From Rhizobium leguminosarum (GTDB lineage Bacteria; Pseudomonadota; Alphaproteobacteria; Rhizobiales; Rhizobiaceae): a stretch of DNA of 64,000 bases. Location: the NCBI RefSeq assembly GCF_001679785.1, contig NZ_CP016286.1, positions 4,536,501 through 4,600,500 of the forward strand. The letters run 5' to 3'. A model generated the notes under the pieces. That model was not told where the DNA came from. It searched no databases and was given only the letters and a program-made list of their open reading frames with translations. The position numbers and the translations under genes are program-made. This document shows, piece by piece, positions 45,769-55,071 of this stretch. Every line of letters begins with the position of its first letter. The first letter of the stretch is position 1.

Positions 45769-46251
45769 TCAGACGATCATCAGCGCCCTCACGAAGGCGA
45801 CCGAGGCGAGCAGAGAGGCGATGGTCCGCACATGGTTCCACCACGTCCAGTCCCTGACATAAGTGGTCCAGAGCTGAACCGCTTCCGGGCCGTTGCCGCC
45901 GACCTTTGCCAGCGCATCGTTCATCGGCACGTTGAAGATGATGGTCGAGAGGAAGGAGGCGAAAATGTAGAGGGCTGCACCCGCCAGCATCAGAAAGGAT
46001 GCCCCGCCGCGCCAGTCGATCAGGGCGAGCACGGCGATGACGAGGCAGAGGATCGCTGTCGGTACGAAAAGCGCCATGAAGGGCGAGCGGACGATCGTCA
46101 CGTTGATCGAGTTCATCGCCGCGATGCCTTGTTCCGCCGAAATCCGCGAGAAGGCGGTCATGATGAAGGTCGAGAAGGCGAAGAAGATGCCGGCGACGAG
46201 GCCGCTGCCGATCGCCGCGGCGACGAGGGAGATGATGAGAAAGATCTGCAT
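45769..46251 (-). CDS. DUF1772-family membrane protein
   Basis: A 160-residue inner-membrane protein with four hydrophobic segments and conserved-looking VAGIFFAFSTFIMTAF and NVPMNDALAKV, WNHVRT. DUF1772 includes anthrone-oxygenase-like proteins; the role here is unknown. It starts only 2 bases after the NmrA-type gene ends, so the two are one operon controlled by the divergent TetR. Confidence 0.83.
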   Translation of the reverse strand: MQIFLIISLVAAAIGSGLVAGIFFAFSTFIMTAFSRISAEQGIAAMNSINVTIVRSPFMALFVPTAILCLVIAVLALIDWRGGASFLMLAGAALYIFASFLSTIIFNVPMNDALAKVGGNGPEAVQLWTTYVRDWTWWNHVRTIASLLASVAFVRALMIV

Positions 46252-46253
46252 GG

Positions 46254-47078
46254 TCAGGCGCTCCAGAGTCCGGTTTCCGTGGTCCGGCGGGCATATTCGC
46301 TGAAATCGGTGGCGGGGCGGCCAAGAATTTCGGCGACACCGCCCGTGGTGCCGGAGTTGCGCCCATCGAGCACCTGGCCGAAGAGCTGCTCCAGAAGATC
46401 GATCAGGCCCTGCGGCAGGCCGGCAGCCGCAAGCCCGCCGGTGAAATCCGCCATCGACACCTGCTCATATTCGATCGGCCGCCCAGTGGCTGCGGCGATT
46501 TCGGCGACCGCCTGGCGGAATGTCAGCGCTCGCGGGCCGGTCAGTTCGTAAATCTTGTTGCGGTGGCCGGGATCGGTCAAAGCGGCGACCGCCGCATCGG
46601 CAATGTCGTCGGCATCGATGAAAGGTTCCCCGATCTCGCCCGCCGGCAATTGCAGCCGGCCGCCAATGATCTGCTCGACAAAGGCGCCCTCGCTGAAATT
46701 CTGGCAGAACCAGGAGGCACGCAGGATGGTGGTGTTAATGCCGGAAGCTTTCAGCGCCGCCTCGCTGCGCTGCGCGCCCTCTTCGCCCCGGCCGGAGAGC
46801 AGCACGATATGCTCAAGGCCGCATTCCCTGGCGACCTTGGTGAGTGCTTCGATCGCTTCCGCCGCCCAGGCGACGGCAAGGTCCGGCTGGAAGGCGACAT
46901 AGGCGCTCGATGCGCCGTCAAGCGCGCCGCGCCAGGTCGACCTGTCCTCCCAGTCGAAGGGCCGTGCGCTTGAGCGTGATGCCGCACGAATGGTGAGGCC
47001 GCGCTCTTCCAGGCGCTTGATGATGCGGCCGCCGGTCTTTCCCGATCCACCGACGAGGACGATTTCGGAAGTCTGCAT
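46254..47078 (-). CDS. NmrA-like NAD(P)-binding protein
   Basis: A 274-residue atypical SDR with the dinucleotide motif IVLVGGSGKTGGRIIKRLEE at the start, NTTILRASWFCQNF and ELTGPRALTFRQAVAEIAA, typical of NmrA/NAD(P)H-quinone-oxidoreductase-like proteins (QorB, ergot reductase-like). The start at 47078 follows GGGAGGAATTTTGAC. It is divergent from a TetR gene across a 75-base region with a palindrome, and probably is induced by the ligand of that TetR. Confidence 0.88.
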   Translation of the reverse strand: MQTSEIVLVGGSGKTGGRIIKRLEERGLTIRAASRSSARPFDWEDRSTWRGALDGASSAYVAFQPDLAVAWAAEAIEALTKVARECGLEHIVLLSGRGEEGAQRSEAALKASGINTTILRASWFCQNFSEGAFVEQIIGGRLQLPAGEIGEPFIDADDIADAAVAALTDPGHRNKIYELTGPRALTFRQAVAEIAAATGRPIEYEQVSMADFTGGLAAAGLPQGLIDLLEQLFGQVLDGRNSGTTGGVAEILGRPATDFSEYARRTTETGLWSA

Positions 47079-47106
47079 GTCAAAATTCCTCCCAAACTTT
47101 GAAAAC

Positions 47107-47121
47107 AAGAGAAACTCTCTT
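47107..47121. promoter_or_regulatory. Palindromic operator between NmrA-like and TetR genes
   Basis: AAGAGAAACTCTCTT: six-base arms AAGAGA and TCTCTT around AAC, in an AT-rich setting (ACA before, ATTTTGT after) in the middle of a 75-base divergent region. Confidence 0.65.
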
Positions 47122-47153
47122 ATTTTGTTTGTCAACGTGGAAAAGGAGAGAGC

Positions 47154-47810
47154 ATGTCGGAACAGCCGGTCGCAACGCGCAGACGCCAGCAGGAGTCTAC
47201 CGGCCAGCTGCGCCGCATTCCCAGCCAGCAGCGCGGCCGCGAGCGCTTCGAAAAGATCCTCACTGTGGCCGCCGAGCTGATCGAAAGCCATGGCAGCGAC
47301 GGCTTGAAGATGAGCGAGATTGTCGAAAAGGCTGGTCTCTCCTTCGGCGCCCTCTACCAGTATTTCCCGGACAAGACCTCAATCATCCGCACATTGGCTG
47401 AGCGCTTCAACGAAGAGGGCAGGCGGTGCGTCGAAGAGGAACTGGCGAAGGTGACCGACGCTGCGGCCCTGCAGGGCGCACTCGCCAATATCGTCGACGA
47501 ATATTACGCCTTCTTCCGCCGCGAGCCCGTCATGCGCGACATCTGGCATGCGACCCATACCGACAAGCTGCTGCAACAGGTCGATGCCGAGGACATGGAA
47601 TTCCATGCCCAGGCATTTCTCGCGGTGCTTATCCGCCTATGGCCGGATCGCGACCGGAAGGAGCTGCTCGCGATCGCCCGGCTGACGATGCAGCTGCTTG
47701 CCGCCGCGGTGCGCTATGCCGTTTCGCTGGATGCGGAGGAGGGCGCTCAGGCAGTCGCTCTGTTCAAGAAGATGCAGATCGTTGATATCGGCCGCCTGCT
47801 GCAGCAATAG
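47154..47810 (+). CDS. TetR/AcrR-family transcriptional regulator
   Basis: A 218-residue repressor. The HTH runs over about residues 25-72 ([40 protein letters not shown]). The C-terminal domain is helical. It starts after AAAGGAGAGAGC and is divergent from the NmrA/DUF1772 operon, which it presumably represses together with itself through the 47107-47121 palindrome. Confidence 0.88.
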   Translation: MSEQPVATRRRQQESTGQLRRIPSQQRGRERFEKILTVAAELIESHGSDGLKMSEIVEKAGLSFGALYQYFPDKTSIIRTLAERFNEEGRRCVEEELAKVTDAAALQGALANIVDEYYAFFRREPVMRDIWHATHTDKLLQQVDAEDMEFHAQAFLAVLIRLWPDRDRKELLAIARLTMQLLAAAVRYAVSLDAEEGAQAVALFKKMQIVDIGRLLQQ

Positions 47811-47881
47811 CCCGCCTTTCGTCTGGAAACGGCGCGCTCTTGCTGCTATTCCCGCAGGGATCCAAGCCGAAGGAGAGCCGC

Positions 47882-48571
47882 ATGATCCAGACCACATTTC
47901 CCGACCGCGACGTGATGGCCGAATTGCTGGCCAAGATGCTCTGGGAGATCAACGCGGTCCATTTCAATGCCGCTCAGCCCTATAAACTCTCCTCCGGCAT
48001 GGCGAGCCCGGTCTATATCGATTGCCGCAAGCTGCTCTCCTTCCCGCGCATCCGCTCAACGGTGATGGATTTCGCCGCCAGCACCCTGCTGCGCGATGCC
48101 GGCTTCGAGCAGTTCGATTGCATCGCCGGCGGCGAGACTGCCGGCATTCCCTTCGCCGCCCTGCTGGCCGATCGTCTCGGCCTGCCGATGATCTATGTCC
48201 GCAAGCAGCCGAAGGGCCACGGACGCAATGCCCAGATCGAAGGCAACATGCCGGAAGGGTCGAGGGTGCTGGTCATTGAAGACCTGACGACAGCAGGCGG
48301 CAGCATGTTCAAGTTCATCGATGCCATCCGTGCCGCCGGCGGCATCGTCGATCACGGCATAGCGCTTTTCTTCTACGGCATATTCGGCGAGGAGCGCTTT
48401 GCCGATGGCAAGGTCAGGCTGCATCACATCGCCACCTGGCGCAATGTTCTGGCCGTCGCCAGGGAGCAGAAGCTCTTCGACGACACGACGCTGTCGGAAG
48501 TCGAGGCCTTCCTCGATGCGCCGCTGGCCTGGTCGGGAAGAAATGGTGGCGTGAGTGAGCTTTCGCTCTAG
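47882..48571 (+). CDS. pyrE: Orotate phosphoribosyltransferase
   Basis: A 229-residue enzyme that joins orotate to PRPP in pyrimidine synthesis. The PRPP motif is [13 protein letters not shown]. Other features are [13 protein letters not shown] and [15 protein letters not shown], the flexible loop region. The start at 47882 follows GGAGAGCCGC. The gene lies alone between a TetR gene and the sugar-kinase gene; pyrC is 6 kb upstream on the same strand. Confidence 0.95.
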   Translation: MIQTTFPDRDVMAELLAKMLWEINAVHFNAAQPYKLSSGMASPVYIDCRKLLSFPRIRSTVMDFAASTLLRDAGFEQFDCIAGGETAGIPFAALLADRLGLPMIYVRKQPKGHGRNAQIEGNMPEGSRVLVIEDLTTAGGSMFKFIDAIRAAGGIVDHGIALFFYGIFGEERFADGKVRLHHIATWRNVLAVAREQKLFDDTTLSEVEAFLDAPLAWSGRNGGVSELSL

Positions 48572-48633
48572 CCGGTTGACAAAAGCTCGCTTAATCGGTT
48601 GATGAACCTATCAGTGCTGTTGGGAGGAATACG

Positions 48634-49560
48634 ATGATTTTGTGCTGCGGCGAAGCTTTGATCGACATGCTGCCAAGGGACACGACCCTCGGCGAAAAGG
48701 GCTTTGCGCCCTATGCCGGCGGCGCCATCTTCAACACCGCGATCGCGCTTGGCCGCCTCGGCATCCCCACCGCCTTCTTCACCGGCATTGCCGATGACAT
48801 GATGGGCGAAATCCTGCTCGAAACGCTGAAGGCGAGCAATGTCGATTACAGCCCGTGCGCCATCACGCCGCGTCCCTCGACCATCGCCTTCGTCAAGCTG
48901 GTGAACGGCCAGGCGACCTATGCCTTCTACGACGAGGGCACCGCCGGCCGGATGATCACCACGGCCGACCTGCCGGATCTCGGTGATGATTGCGAAGCGC
49001 TGCACTTCGGGGCGATCAGCCTGATCCCCAGCCCCTGCGGCGAAACCTATGAAGCCTTGCTCGACCGCGAAGCCGCACGCCGCGTCATCTCGCTCGATCC
49101 GAATATCCGTCCCGGTTTCATCAAGGACAAGCCGTCGCATATGGCCCGCATCAAGCGCATGGCCGGCAAATCCGACATCGTGAAATTCTCCGACGAGGAT
49201 CTCGAATGGTTCGGCCTGCAGGGCGACCATGATGCGCTCGCCGCCCATTGGCTGAACCATGGCGCCAAGCTCGTCGTCATCACCAAGGGCGCGGAAGGCG
49301 CCTCCGGATATACCAAGGAGCGCAAGGTAACGGTGCCGAGCGAACGCGTCACCGTCGTCGACACGGTCGGCGCCGGCGATACTTTCGATGCCGGAATCCT
49401 GGCGTCGCTGAAGATGGATAATCTGCTGACCAAGCGCCAAGTCGCCTCGCTGGATGAGCAGGCGCTGCGCAACGCCCTGACCCTCGGCGCCAAAGCCGCC
49501 GCCGTCACCGTCTCCCGCGCCGGCGCCAATCCGCCCTGGGCACGCGAGATCGGGCTTTAA
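48634..49560 (+). CDS. PfkB-family carbohydrate kinase, probably fructokinase
   Basis: A 308-residue ribokinase-family kinase. It has the N-terminal sugar motif YAGGAIFNTAIALGRLGIP and the C-terminal catalytic motif VDTVGAGDTFDAGIL with Asp as base. Sequence features such as ISLDPNIRPGF fit fructokinase, and the presence of an frc operon and pgi nearby agrees, but the substrate is inferred. It starts after GGGAGGAATACG. Confidence 0.86.
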   Translation: MILCCGEALIDMLPRDTTLGEKGFAPYAGGAIFNTAIALGRLGIPTAFFTGIADDMMGEILLETLKASNVDYSPCAITPRPSTIAFVKLVNGQATYAFYDEGTAGRMITTADLPDLGDDCEALHFGAISLIPSPCGETYEALLDREAARRVISLDPNIRPGFIKDKPSHMARIKRMAGKSDIVKFSDEDLEWFGLQGDHDALAAHWLNHGAKLVVITKGAEGASGYTKERKVTVPSERVTVVDTVGAGDTFDAGILASLKMDNLLTKRQVASLDEQALRNALTLGAKAAAVTVSRAGANPPWAREIGL

Positions 49561-49591
49561 GGCCCGCAAGTCTCCGCAGAGGTGTGCCGTG

Positions 49592-49760
49592 CGGCCCCTC
49601 ATCCGCCCTGCGGGCACCTTCTCCCCGAGGGGAGAAGGGAACGAGACGTTGCCGCAAGTCCCTTCGCCCCAGCGGGGAGAAGATGCCGGCAGGCAGATGA
49701 GGGGGCCGGCGAAGCCGGTCTTTCTAACAACACCCGCGCGGGTTCGACCGCGCCGGCATC
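49592..49760. repeat. RIME-type mosaic repeat
   Basis: Two hairpins, CTTCTCCCC/GGGGAGAAG near 49619-49637 and one near 49663-49682 (CTTCGCCCC/GGGGAGAAG), are each linked to GGATGAGG-type arms. The stretch from 49704 contains the CCGGCGAAGCCGGTC block seen also at 19.8 kb. No gene is seen in this gap. Confidence 0.7.
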
Positions 49761-49805
49761 ATGTTCTGACGCCACGCCAGCCCAGCATCTGCCCGGTGCT
49801 CAAGC

Positions 49806-50192
49806 CTACTCTTTCGCGCGGGTGCGCGCCTGGCTTTCCTTCTTGATCGGCCGACCGACCGGGCAGACCTCCTGCACGAAGCCGTTGAGCGTGTTGACGA
49901 GATTGTTCTCGATCAGGGAATAGTGGACGAACTGGCCCTGTTTCTCTCGTCTGATCAGACCCGCAGCTTCGAGGATGGAAAGATGCTGCGAAACGGCTGG
50001 CTTGGACATGCTGAAGCGGTCAGCGATTTCGCCGGCGGTCAGACCCGATGCCGAGAGATAGGCGAGGATCTTCCGGCGCGGCGCGCTGGAAAGCGCGTGG
50101 AATACCCGCTGGGCGGCGCTGACGGAGCGGCCCTCTACGGCGTCATCGAAAGTCTCTTCGTCCAAGTCCGGTCTCCGTGCCAGCGGCATCAT
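49806..50192 (-). CDS. ArsR-family HTH regulator
   Basis: A 128-residue winged-helix repressor. The HTH region is VFHALSSAPRRKILAYLSAS to SMSKPAVSQHLSILEAAGLI, and the wing is REKQGQFVHYSL. The metal-type CxC motif of ArsR is absent, so it may sense another ligand. It is divergent from a desaturase gene, across a 142-base region with a 30-base palindrome, and so probably controls that gene and itself. Confidence 0.88.
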   Translation of the reverse strand: MMPLARRPDLDEETFDDAVEGRSVSAAQRVFHALSSAPRRKILAYLSASGLTAGEIADRFSMSKPAVSQHLSILEAAGLIRREKQGQFVHYSLIENNLVNTLNGFVQEVCPVGRPIKKESQARTRAKE

Positions 50193-50209
50193 CGCATCGA
50201 TCCGTTAAT

Positions 50210-50239
50210 CAATTAAGCAATTAATGCATTGCTTAATTG
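50210..50239. promoter_or_regulatory. Strong palindromic operator between ArsR and desaturase genes
   Basis: CAATTAAGCAAT at 50210-50221 and ATTGCTTAATTG at 50228-50239, twelve-base perfect inverted arms separated by TAATGC. The position is just upstream of the ArsR start (50192). Confidence 0.8.
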
Positions 50240-50334
50240 TTTCCGCTCGTGCAAAGTAATTAGGTAATTTCTTAAATAATGAATTGGTAGGCGATGTTCA
50301 AGTAGAGAATGCGCCCGATGGGAAGGAGTTTGTC

Positions 50335-51297
50335 ATGAGCAGTATTTCCACTGGACGAATGATCGACAATGGGAGCGATCCGGTGAAGGGCAGAGTGGTC
50401 TGGATGCCCGCAAAGTCGATCTGGATCACCGCCATGACCTTGATTGCCATCATTGGTGGCCCACTGACCTTCACCTGGAGCGCCTTTATCGTCTTTATCC
50501 TCCTGACCGCCATCACGATCTGCCTTGGTCATTCGGTCGGTATGCACCGGCTGCTGATCCATCGCTCATTCAGCACTCATATCTGGATCGAGCACTTTCT
50601 CGTCTATCTCGGTACGCTGGTCGGCATGGCCGGCCCCTTCGGCATGATCTACGCGCACGATATTCGCGACTGGGCGCAACGCCAGCGAGACTGCCATGAC
50701 CTCTATGCCCATCGGCGGCCTTTCTTCATCGATGCCTTCTGGCAGATGCATTGCATCGTGGCGCTGGACCATCCGCCGCGTTTCGTCCTCGAAGAGCGCG
50801 AGCGGCGCGACCGCTTCTATCGTTTCCTGGAGGCGACATGGATGGCGCAGCAAATTCCCTTAGGACTCGCGCTCTTTGCGCTCGGCGGACTGCCATGGGT
50901 GGTCTGGGGTATTGCCGTGCGGATATCGGTGTCGCTGACCGGACACTGGCTGGTCGGTCATTTCGCGCATCGAGCCGGCCATCAGGGCTGGAGTGTCGAT
51001 GATGTCGCGGTGCAGGGCTATAACCTGCCGCGTTTCGGGCTGGTGACCTTTGGCGAGAGCTTCCATGGCAACCATCACGCCTTTCCGGATTCGGCCCGGC
51101 TCGGCATCGAGCCGGGCCAGCTGGATCTCGGTTGGTATTTCATCCGGCTGCTGGCAAGGCTCGGTCTGGCTTCGGCGATCAAGCTCCCACACACGATCGT
51201 GCAAAGGCGAGGGTTGAGACGCGTCAACGGAACTGAAACGGCAGGTGACGGTCATGCGCCGCATCACGCAGCAGGTCACGCGGAATCTCGCCCGTGA
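50335..51297 (+). CDS. Acyl-lipid/acyl-CoA desaturase-type fatty acid desaturase
   Basis: A 320-residue membrane di-iron desaturase. It has the first His box GHSVGMHRLL, a later HDIRDWAQRQRDCHDLYAHR region and the third box FGESFHGNHHAFP. Hydrophobic segments are near the start and at about 185-215. Some His residues of the central box differ from the HRxHH consensus, as in related rhizobial desaturases. The start at 50335 follows GGAAGGAGTTTGTC. It is controlled by the adjacent ArsR operator, which suggests cold or membrane-lipid response (inference). Confidence 0.85.
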   Translation: MSSISTGRMIDNGSDPVKGRVVWMPAKSIWITAMTLIAIIGGPLTFTWSAFIVFILLTAITICLGHSVGMHRLLIHRSFSTHIWIEHFLVYLGTLVGMAGPFGMIYAHDIRDWAQRQRDCHDLYAHRRPFFIDAFWQMHCIVALDHPPRFVLEERERRDRFYRFLEATWMAQQIPLGLALFALGGLPWVVWGIAVRISVSLTGHWLVGHFAHRAGHQGWSVDDVAVQGYNLPRFGLVTFGESFHGNHHAFPDSARLGIEPGQLDLGWYFIRLLARLGLASAIKLPHTIVQRRGLRRVNGTETAGDGHAPHHAAGHAESRP

Positions 51298-51390
51298 ATG
51301 CCTCCTCCTTGCGGCAACGTCTCGATTCCCTCTTCTTCCCTCGGGTCCGAAGGACGGGTCGATGCCGATCGATCAGGAGACTATCCGGGG

Positions 51391-52788
51391 TCACGCTCCG
51401 GGCGAAGGCTCGGGAGCAAGCACCAAGTCCCGCAAGAAGTTTTCGCACCAAAGTGAGACGTCGTGGGTTAGCAGATGCTCCATCATCATGCTCCAGCGGT
51501 CGCGGCGCTCCTCGAGCGACATGGCAAGGCCCCGGGCGATGGCATTGGCAGTGCCTTCGACATCGTAAGGATTGACCAGCAGCGCGCCCTTCAACTCTCG
51601 AGCCGCGCCGGCGAAGCGCGATAGCACCAATACGCCCGGGCGATCGGGATCCTGAGCGGCGACATATTCCTTGGCGACGAGGTTCATGCCGTCGCGCAAC
51701 GGCGTGACCAGCCCGATCGTCGCCAGCCGGTAGAGGCCGGCGAGCACGTTGCGGCTGATCGACCGGTTGACATAACGGATCGGCACCCAGTCGACCGTTC
51801 CGATGGCACCGTTCACGCGGCCGGCCTGTTCGGCGACCATCTTCTGCATATGCTCGTATTCGGGAACTTCCGATCGCGATTTCGGCGTGACCTGCAGATA
51901 GGTGACCTTGTTCTGGTAGCCAGGATTGCTTGTGAGGAAGCGTTCGAACGCTTCCAGCCGCTGAATGATGCCCTTCGAATAATCGAGGCGATCGACCCCG
52001 ATGATCATGTCCCGGCCTTCGATGCTGCGCCGCGTCTTCTGTACCATGATATTGTTTGCGGCTCTCTCGGCGAACTCGGCGAAGGCAGCAGTTTCGATCC
52101 CGATCGGATAGGCGCCGGCCTTGAATATCCGCCCATGGGAATCGAACAATCCATTTCCGAGGTCGTCGCCAATTCCCTCCCTTCTGAGATAGCCGGCAAA
52201 GTTCTGGAGGTCGTAGTCGGTCTGGAAGCCGACGAGATCGTAATGCGAGAGCCCGCGCATGATTTCCTCATGGACGGGCATCGTGACGAGAATGTCGGCC
52301 GGCGGCCAGGGGATGTGCAGGAAAAAGCCGATCCGGTTTTTTAGCCCCATTTGGCGGAGTTCGGCCGCCAGCGGAATGAGGTGGTAATCATGAACCCAGA
52401 TGACGTCGTCCGGCTCGATCATCGGCGCCAACCTGTGTGCGAAGAAGCGGTTGACGCGGAAATAGCCGGCCATTTCCTTACGGCCATATTCGGCGAGGTC
52501 CAGTCGATAATGGCAGATGGGCCAGAGAACACGGTTTGCAAAACCGCGATAATATTCCTCGACGTCGGTGTCGGTGAGATCGGTCAGCGCATAGGTGATG
52601 TTGCCCTTCTGCAGTTGCGACAACGGGCCAGGTTCCCTGTCCCCGCTCGATTCGCCCGACCATCCCATCCAGATGCCGCCACGCTCCTGCAGGGCTGCCT
52701 GCAGCGCAACGGCCAGGCCGCCGGCAGCGGCGCTCCCATCTTTGGCGGGCATGGGAACACGATTTGAAACGACGACAAGACGGCTCAT
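51391..52788 (-). CDS. otsA: Trehalose-6-phosphate synthase
   Basis: A 465-residue GT20 glycosyltransferase that makes trehalose 6-phosphate from UDP-glucose and glucose 6-phosphate. It starts VVVSNRVPMP, has GGLAVALQAAL and GWSGE for the acceptor site, VWVHDYHLIPLA, DRLDYSKGIIQRLEAFERFL and a late GLVTPLRDGMNLVAKEYVA. No otsB phosphatase is adjacent. It starts after AAAGGAAGCTC. Trehalose protects against desiccation and osmotic stress. Confidence 0.95.
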   Translation of the reverse strand: MSRLVVVSNRVPMPAKDGSAAAGGLAVALQAALQERGGIWMGWSGESSGDREPGPLSQLQKGNITYALTDLTDTDVEEYYRGFANRVLWPICHYRLDLAEYGRKEMAGYFRVNRFFAHRLAPMIEPDDVIWVHDYHLIPLAAELRQMGLKNRIGFFLHIPWPPADILVTMPVHEEIMRGLSHYDLVGFQTDYDLQNFAGYLRREGIGDDLGNGLFDSHGRIFKAGAYPIGIETAAFAEFAERAANNIMVQKTRRSIEGRDMIIGVDRLDYSKGIIQRLEAFERFLTSNPGYQNKVTYLQVTPKSRSEVPEYEHMQKMVAEQAGRVNGAIGTVDWVPIRYVNRSISRNVLAGLYRLATIGLVTPLRDGMNLVAKEYVAAQDPDRPGVLVLSRFAGAARELKGALLVNPYDVEGTANAIARGLAMSLEERRDRWSMMMEHLLTHDVSLWCENFLRDLVLAPEPSPGA

Positions 52789-53184
52789 GAGCTTCCTTTA
52801 AAGGAGATGAGACATGAAAACGCTGCGTGACGAGCGTCTTGAGACATCTCCTGAACTTGGGCAGGGACCATGCAGTGAAGGCGCCGACATCGACGAGCCG
52901 ACCCGGACGCGAGCGGCCCGGTGCAGATGCCAACAAGAACAACGAACGGAGCATTTCCCGCACAGATTTTGCTTGAATCTAGGGCGATTCCCGCGGATTG
53001 AAAGAATTCATTCTACAATTTTTGATTAGAAGAACGTTCAATCCGGTTTCGCATGACGAAGCCCATCGTGCGGATGCACCAAGCCCGCCGATATCAGTTC
53101 ATTATAATTGCGGCCGCAATGACGATGTTGGCGGCAGTCGGCACTGGGCGCGTGGGATCGGCCTTTGAGACAGGAGCCAGCGTC
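52789..53184. other. Intergenic stretch with no recognised gene
   Basis: It includes the otsA upstream region. Short frames (for example 53053-53238) have no good start or features. No terminator was found before the RIME-like hairpin at 53185. Confidence 0.4.
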
Positions 53185-53250
53185 CGCCCCTCATCCGGCT
53201 GCCGCCACCTCTCCCCGTCAGAACGGGGAGAGGGCTAGGGTGAGGGGCAA
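53185..53250. repeat. REP/RIME-like hairpin after pgi
   Basis: CCCCTCATCCGG and CTCTCCCCGTCAGAACGG, then GGGGAGAGGGC and TGAGGGG, pair as nested arms. It lies a few bases past the pgi stop, so it may also act as its terminator. Confidence 0.65.
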
Positions 53251-53260
53251 TCTCGAGCGC

Positions 53261-54886
53261 TTACTTCGCCAGCTTCGCCAGTGCCGCAACCAGGCCCTGC
53301 GTCGAGGAGTCGTGCGATGCTGCACTTTCCTTGCCTTCGACGACCGGCAGCAGGCCCGTCGCCAGTTCCTTGCCGAGCTCGACGCCCCACTGGTCGAAGG
53401 AGTTGATGCGGAAGAGCACGCCTTCGACGAAGACGCGGTGTTCGTAAAGCGCGATCAGGCGGCCGAGCGCATAAGGCGTCAGCTTGTCGTAGACGAAGGT
53501 GATCGATGGGCGGTTGCCGGTAAAGACGCGGTGCGGGGCGATGAAATCGGCCTTTTTGTCGTCCATGCCCTTGTCGGTGAGCTGCTTCTTGGCCTCGGCA
53601 AAGGTGCGCCCCTTCATCAGCGCTTCCGACTGGGCAAGAACGTTCGAGATCAGCAGCTGGTGCTGGTGGCGCAGCTCCGGCTCGAAGGCGTTGGCGGCGA
53701 TCATGAACTCGGCTGGAATGATGCTCGTGCCCTGATGGATGAGCTGGTAGAAGGCGTGCTGGCCGTTGGTGCCAGGCTCGCCCCAGACGACCGGGCCGGA
53801 ATTGCCTTCGACCGGCGTGCCGTCGATGGTGACGCCCTTGCCGTTCGATTCCATGTCGAGCTGCTGCAGATAGGCCGGGAAACGCGACAGGCGCTGGTCG
53901 TAGGGCAGGATGGCGCGGGTGGGATAGCCGAGCACGTTGCGATGATAGAAGCCGATCAGGCCGAGCAGCATCGGCAGGTTCTCGGTAATCGGTGCCTTAC
54001 GGAAATGATTGTCAACCGCATGGGCACCGTCGAGAAACTTGCCGAAATTGTCAGGCCCGACGGCGATCATCAGCGGCAGGCCGATCGCCGACCAGATCGA
54101 ATAACGGCCACCGACCCAGTCCCAGAAGCCGAAGACACGGGCGCTGTCGATGCCGAAGGCGGCGACCTTGTCGAGCGCCGTCGAGACGGCGGCGAAGTGG
54201 TGCTGCACGGCCGCTTCGCCGAGCGCCTTGGCGATGAAATTGCGCGCCGTCTGCGCATTGGTCATCGTCTCCACAGTGGTGAAGGTCTTCGAGGCGACGA
54301 TGAACAGTGTCGTTTCCGGCTGCACCAGCTTCAGGATGTCGGCGATATGGGCGCCGTCGATGTTGGAGACGAAATGCGCGCGCGGGCCGTCATGGAAGGG
54401 GGCAAGCGCCAGCGTCGCCATGACAGGCCCGAGATCCGAGCCGCCGATGCCGATATTGATGACGTCGGTGATCGCCTTGCCGGTCGCGCCCTTCAGCGTG
54501 CCGGAGCGGACGTCGTCGGCAAACTTGCCCATGGCGGCAAGCACGGCATTGACATCAGGCATAACGTCCTTGCCGTCGACCAGAACCGGCGTGTTGGAGC
54601 GGTTGCGCAGCGCGGTGTGCAGAACGGCGCGATCCTCGGTGAAGTTGATCGCCTTGCCGGAGAACATTTCCTCGCGCTTTGCCTCGACGCCGCCTTCTTC
54701 GGCGAGCTTTACCAGGAGCTTGAGGATGTCGTCATTTACCGCCGTCTTGGAAAAATCCATCAGCAGGTCGTCAAGCGCGACGGAAAAGCGCGAAAAGCGC
54801 TGCGAATCGGCGGCGAAGGCGGCACGGATATCGGTTGCCTTGGTGGCATCAGCGGTGCTTTTCAGCTGTTCGACGATGGCGTTCAT
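53261..54886 (-). CDS. pgi: Glucose-6-phosphate isomerase
   Basis: A 541-residue glycolytic enzyme that interconverts glucose 6-phosphate and fructose 6-phosphate. The family signatures [14 protein letters not shown] and [13 protein letters not shown] are both present, along with [12 protein letters not shown]. It starts at 54886 after AAAGGAGCCTCCC; a longer frame would add 24 residues upstream without a better site. In this window it links fructose uptake and the fructokinase-like gene with glucose 6-phosphate and OtsA. Confidence 0.97.
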   Translation of the reverse strand: MNAIVEQLKSTADATKATDIRAAFAADSQRFSRFSVALDDLLMDFSKTAVNDDILKLLVKLAEEGGVEAKREEMFSGKAINFTEDRAVLHTALRNRSNTPVLVDGKDVMPDVNAVLAAMGKFADDVRSGTLKGATGKAITDVINIGIGGSDLGPVMATLALAPFHDGPRAHFVSNIDGAHIADILKLVQPETTLFIVASKTFTTVETMTNAQTARNFIAKALGEAAVQHHFAAVSTALDKVAAFGIDSARVFGFWDWVGGRYSIWSAIGLPLMIAVGPDNFGKFLDGAHAVDNHFRKAPITENLPMLLGLIGFYHRNVLGYPTRAILPYDQRLSRFPAYLQQLDMESNGKGVTIDGTPVEGNSGPVVWGEPGTNGQHAFYQLIHQGTSIIPAEFMIAANAFEPELRHQHQLLISNVLAQSEALMKGRTFAEAKKQLTDKGMDDKKADFIAPHRVFTGNRPSITFVYDKLTPYALGRLIALYEHRVFVEGVLFRINSFDQWGVELGKELATGLLPVVEGKESAASHDSSTQGLVAALAKLAK

Positions 54887-55071
54887 GGGAGGCTCCTTTG
54901 GAGGCGGAAAGGTTGCGGAAACTATTCGCTTTCTCACCCGCAAATCAAGTTCAGCCACCTGCCGAAATGGAAAAAAGCCACCCGCGGCAAGCGGATGGCT
55001 GTCTATTTCATGACAGCGCCGCGCGTCCGAAAGACGCGCAAAGGACGCTGTAACACTTTATTTCGTCAAAT

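Noticed and set aside
53053..53238. 61-codon frame with a hydrophobic start
   Set aside because: It ends within a repeat and lacks a good start context.
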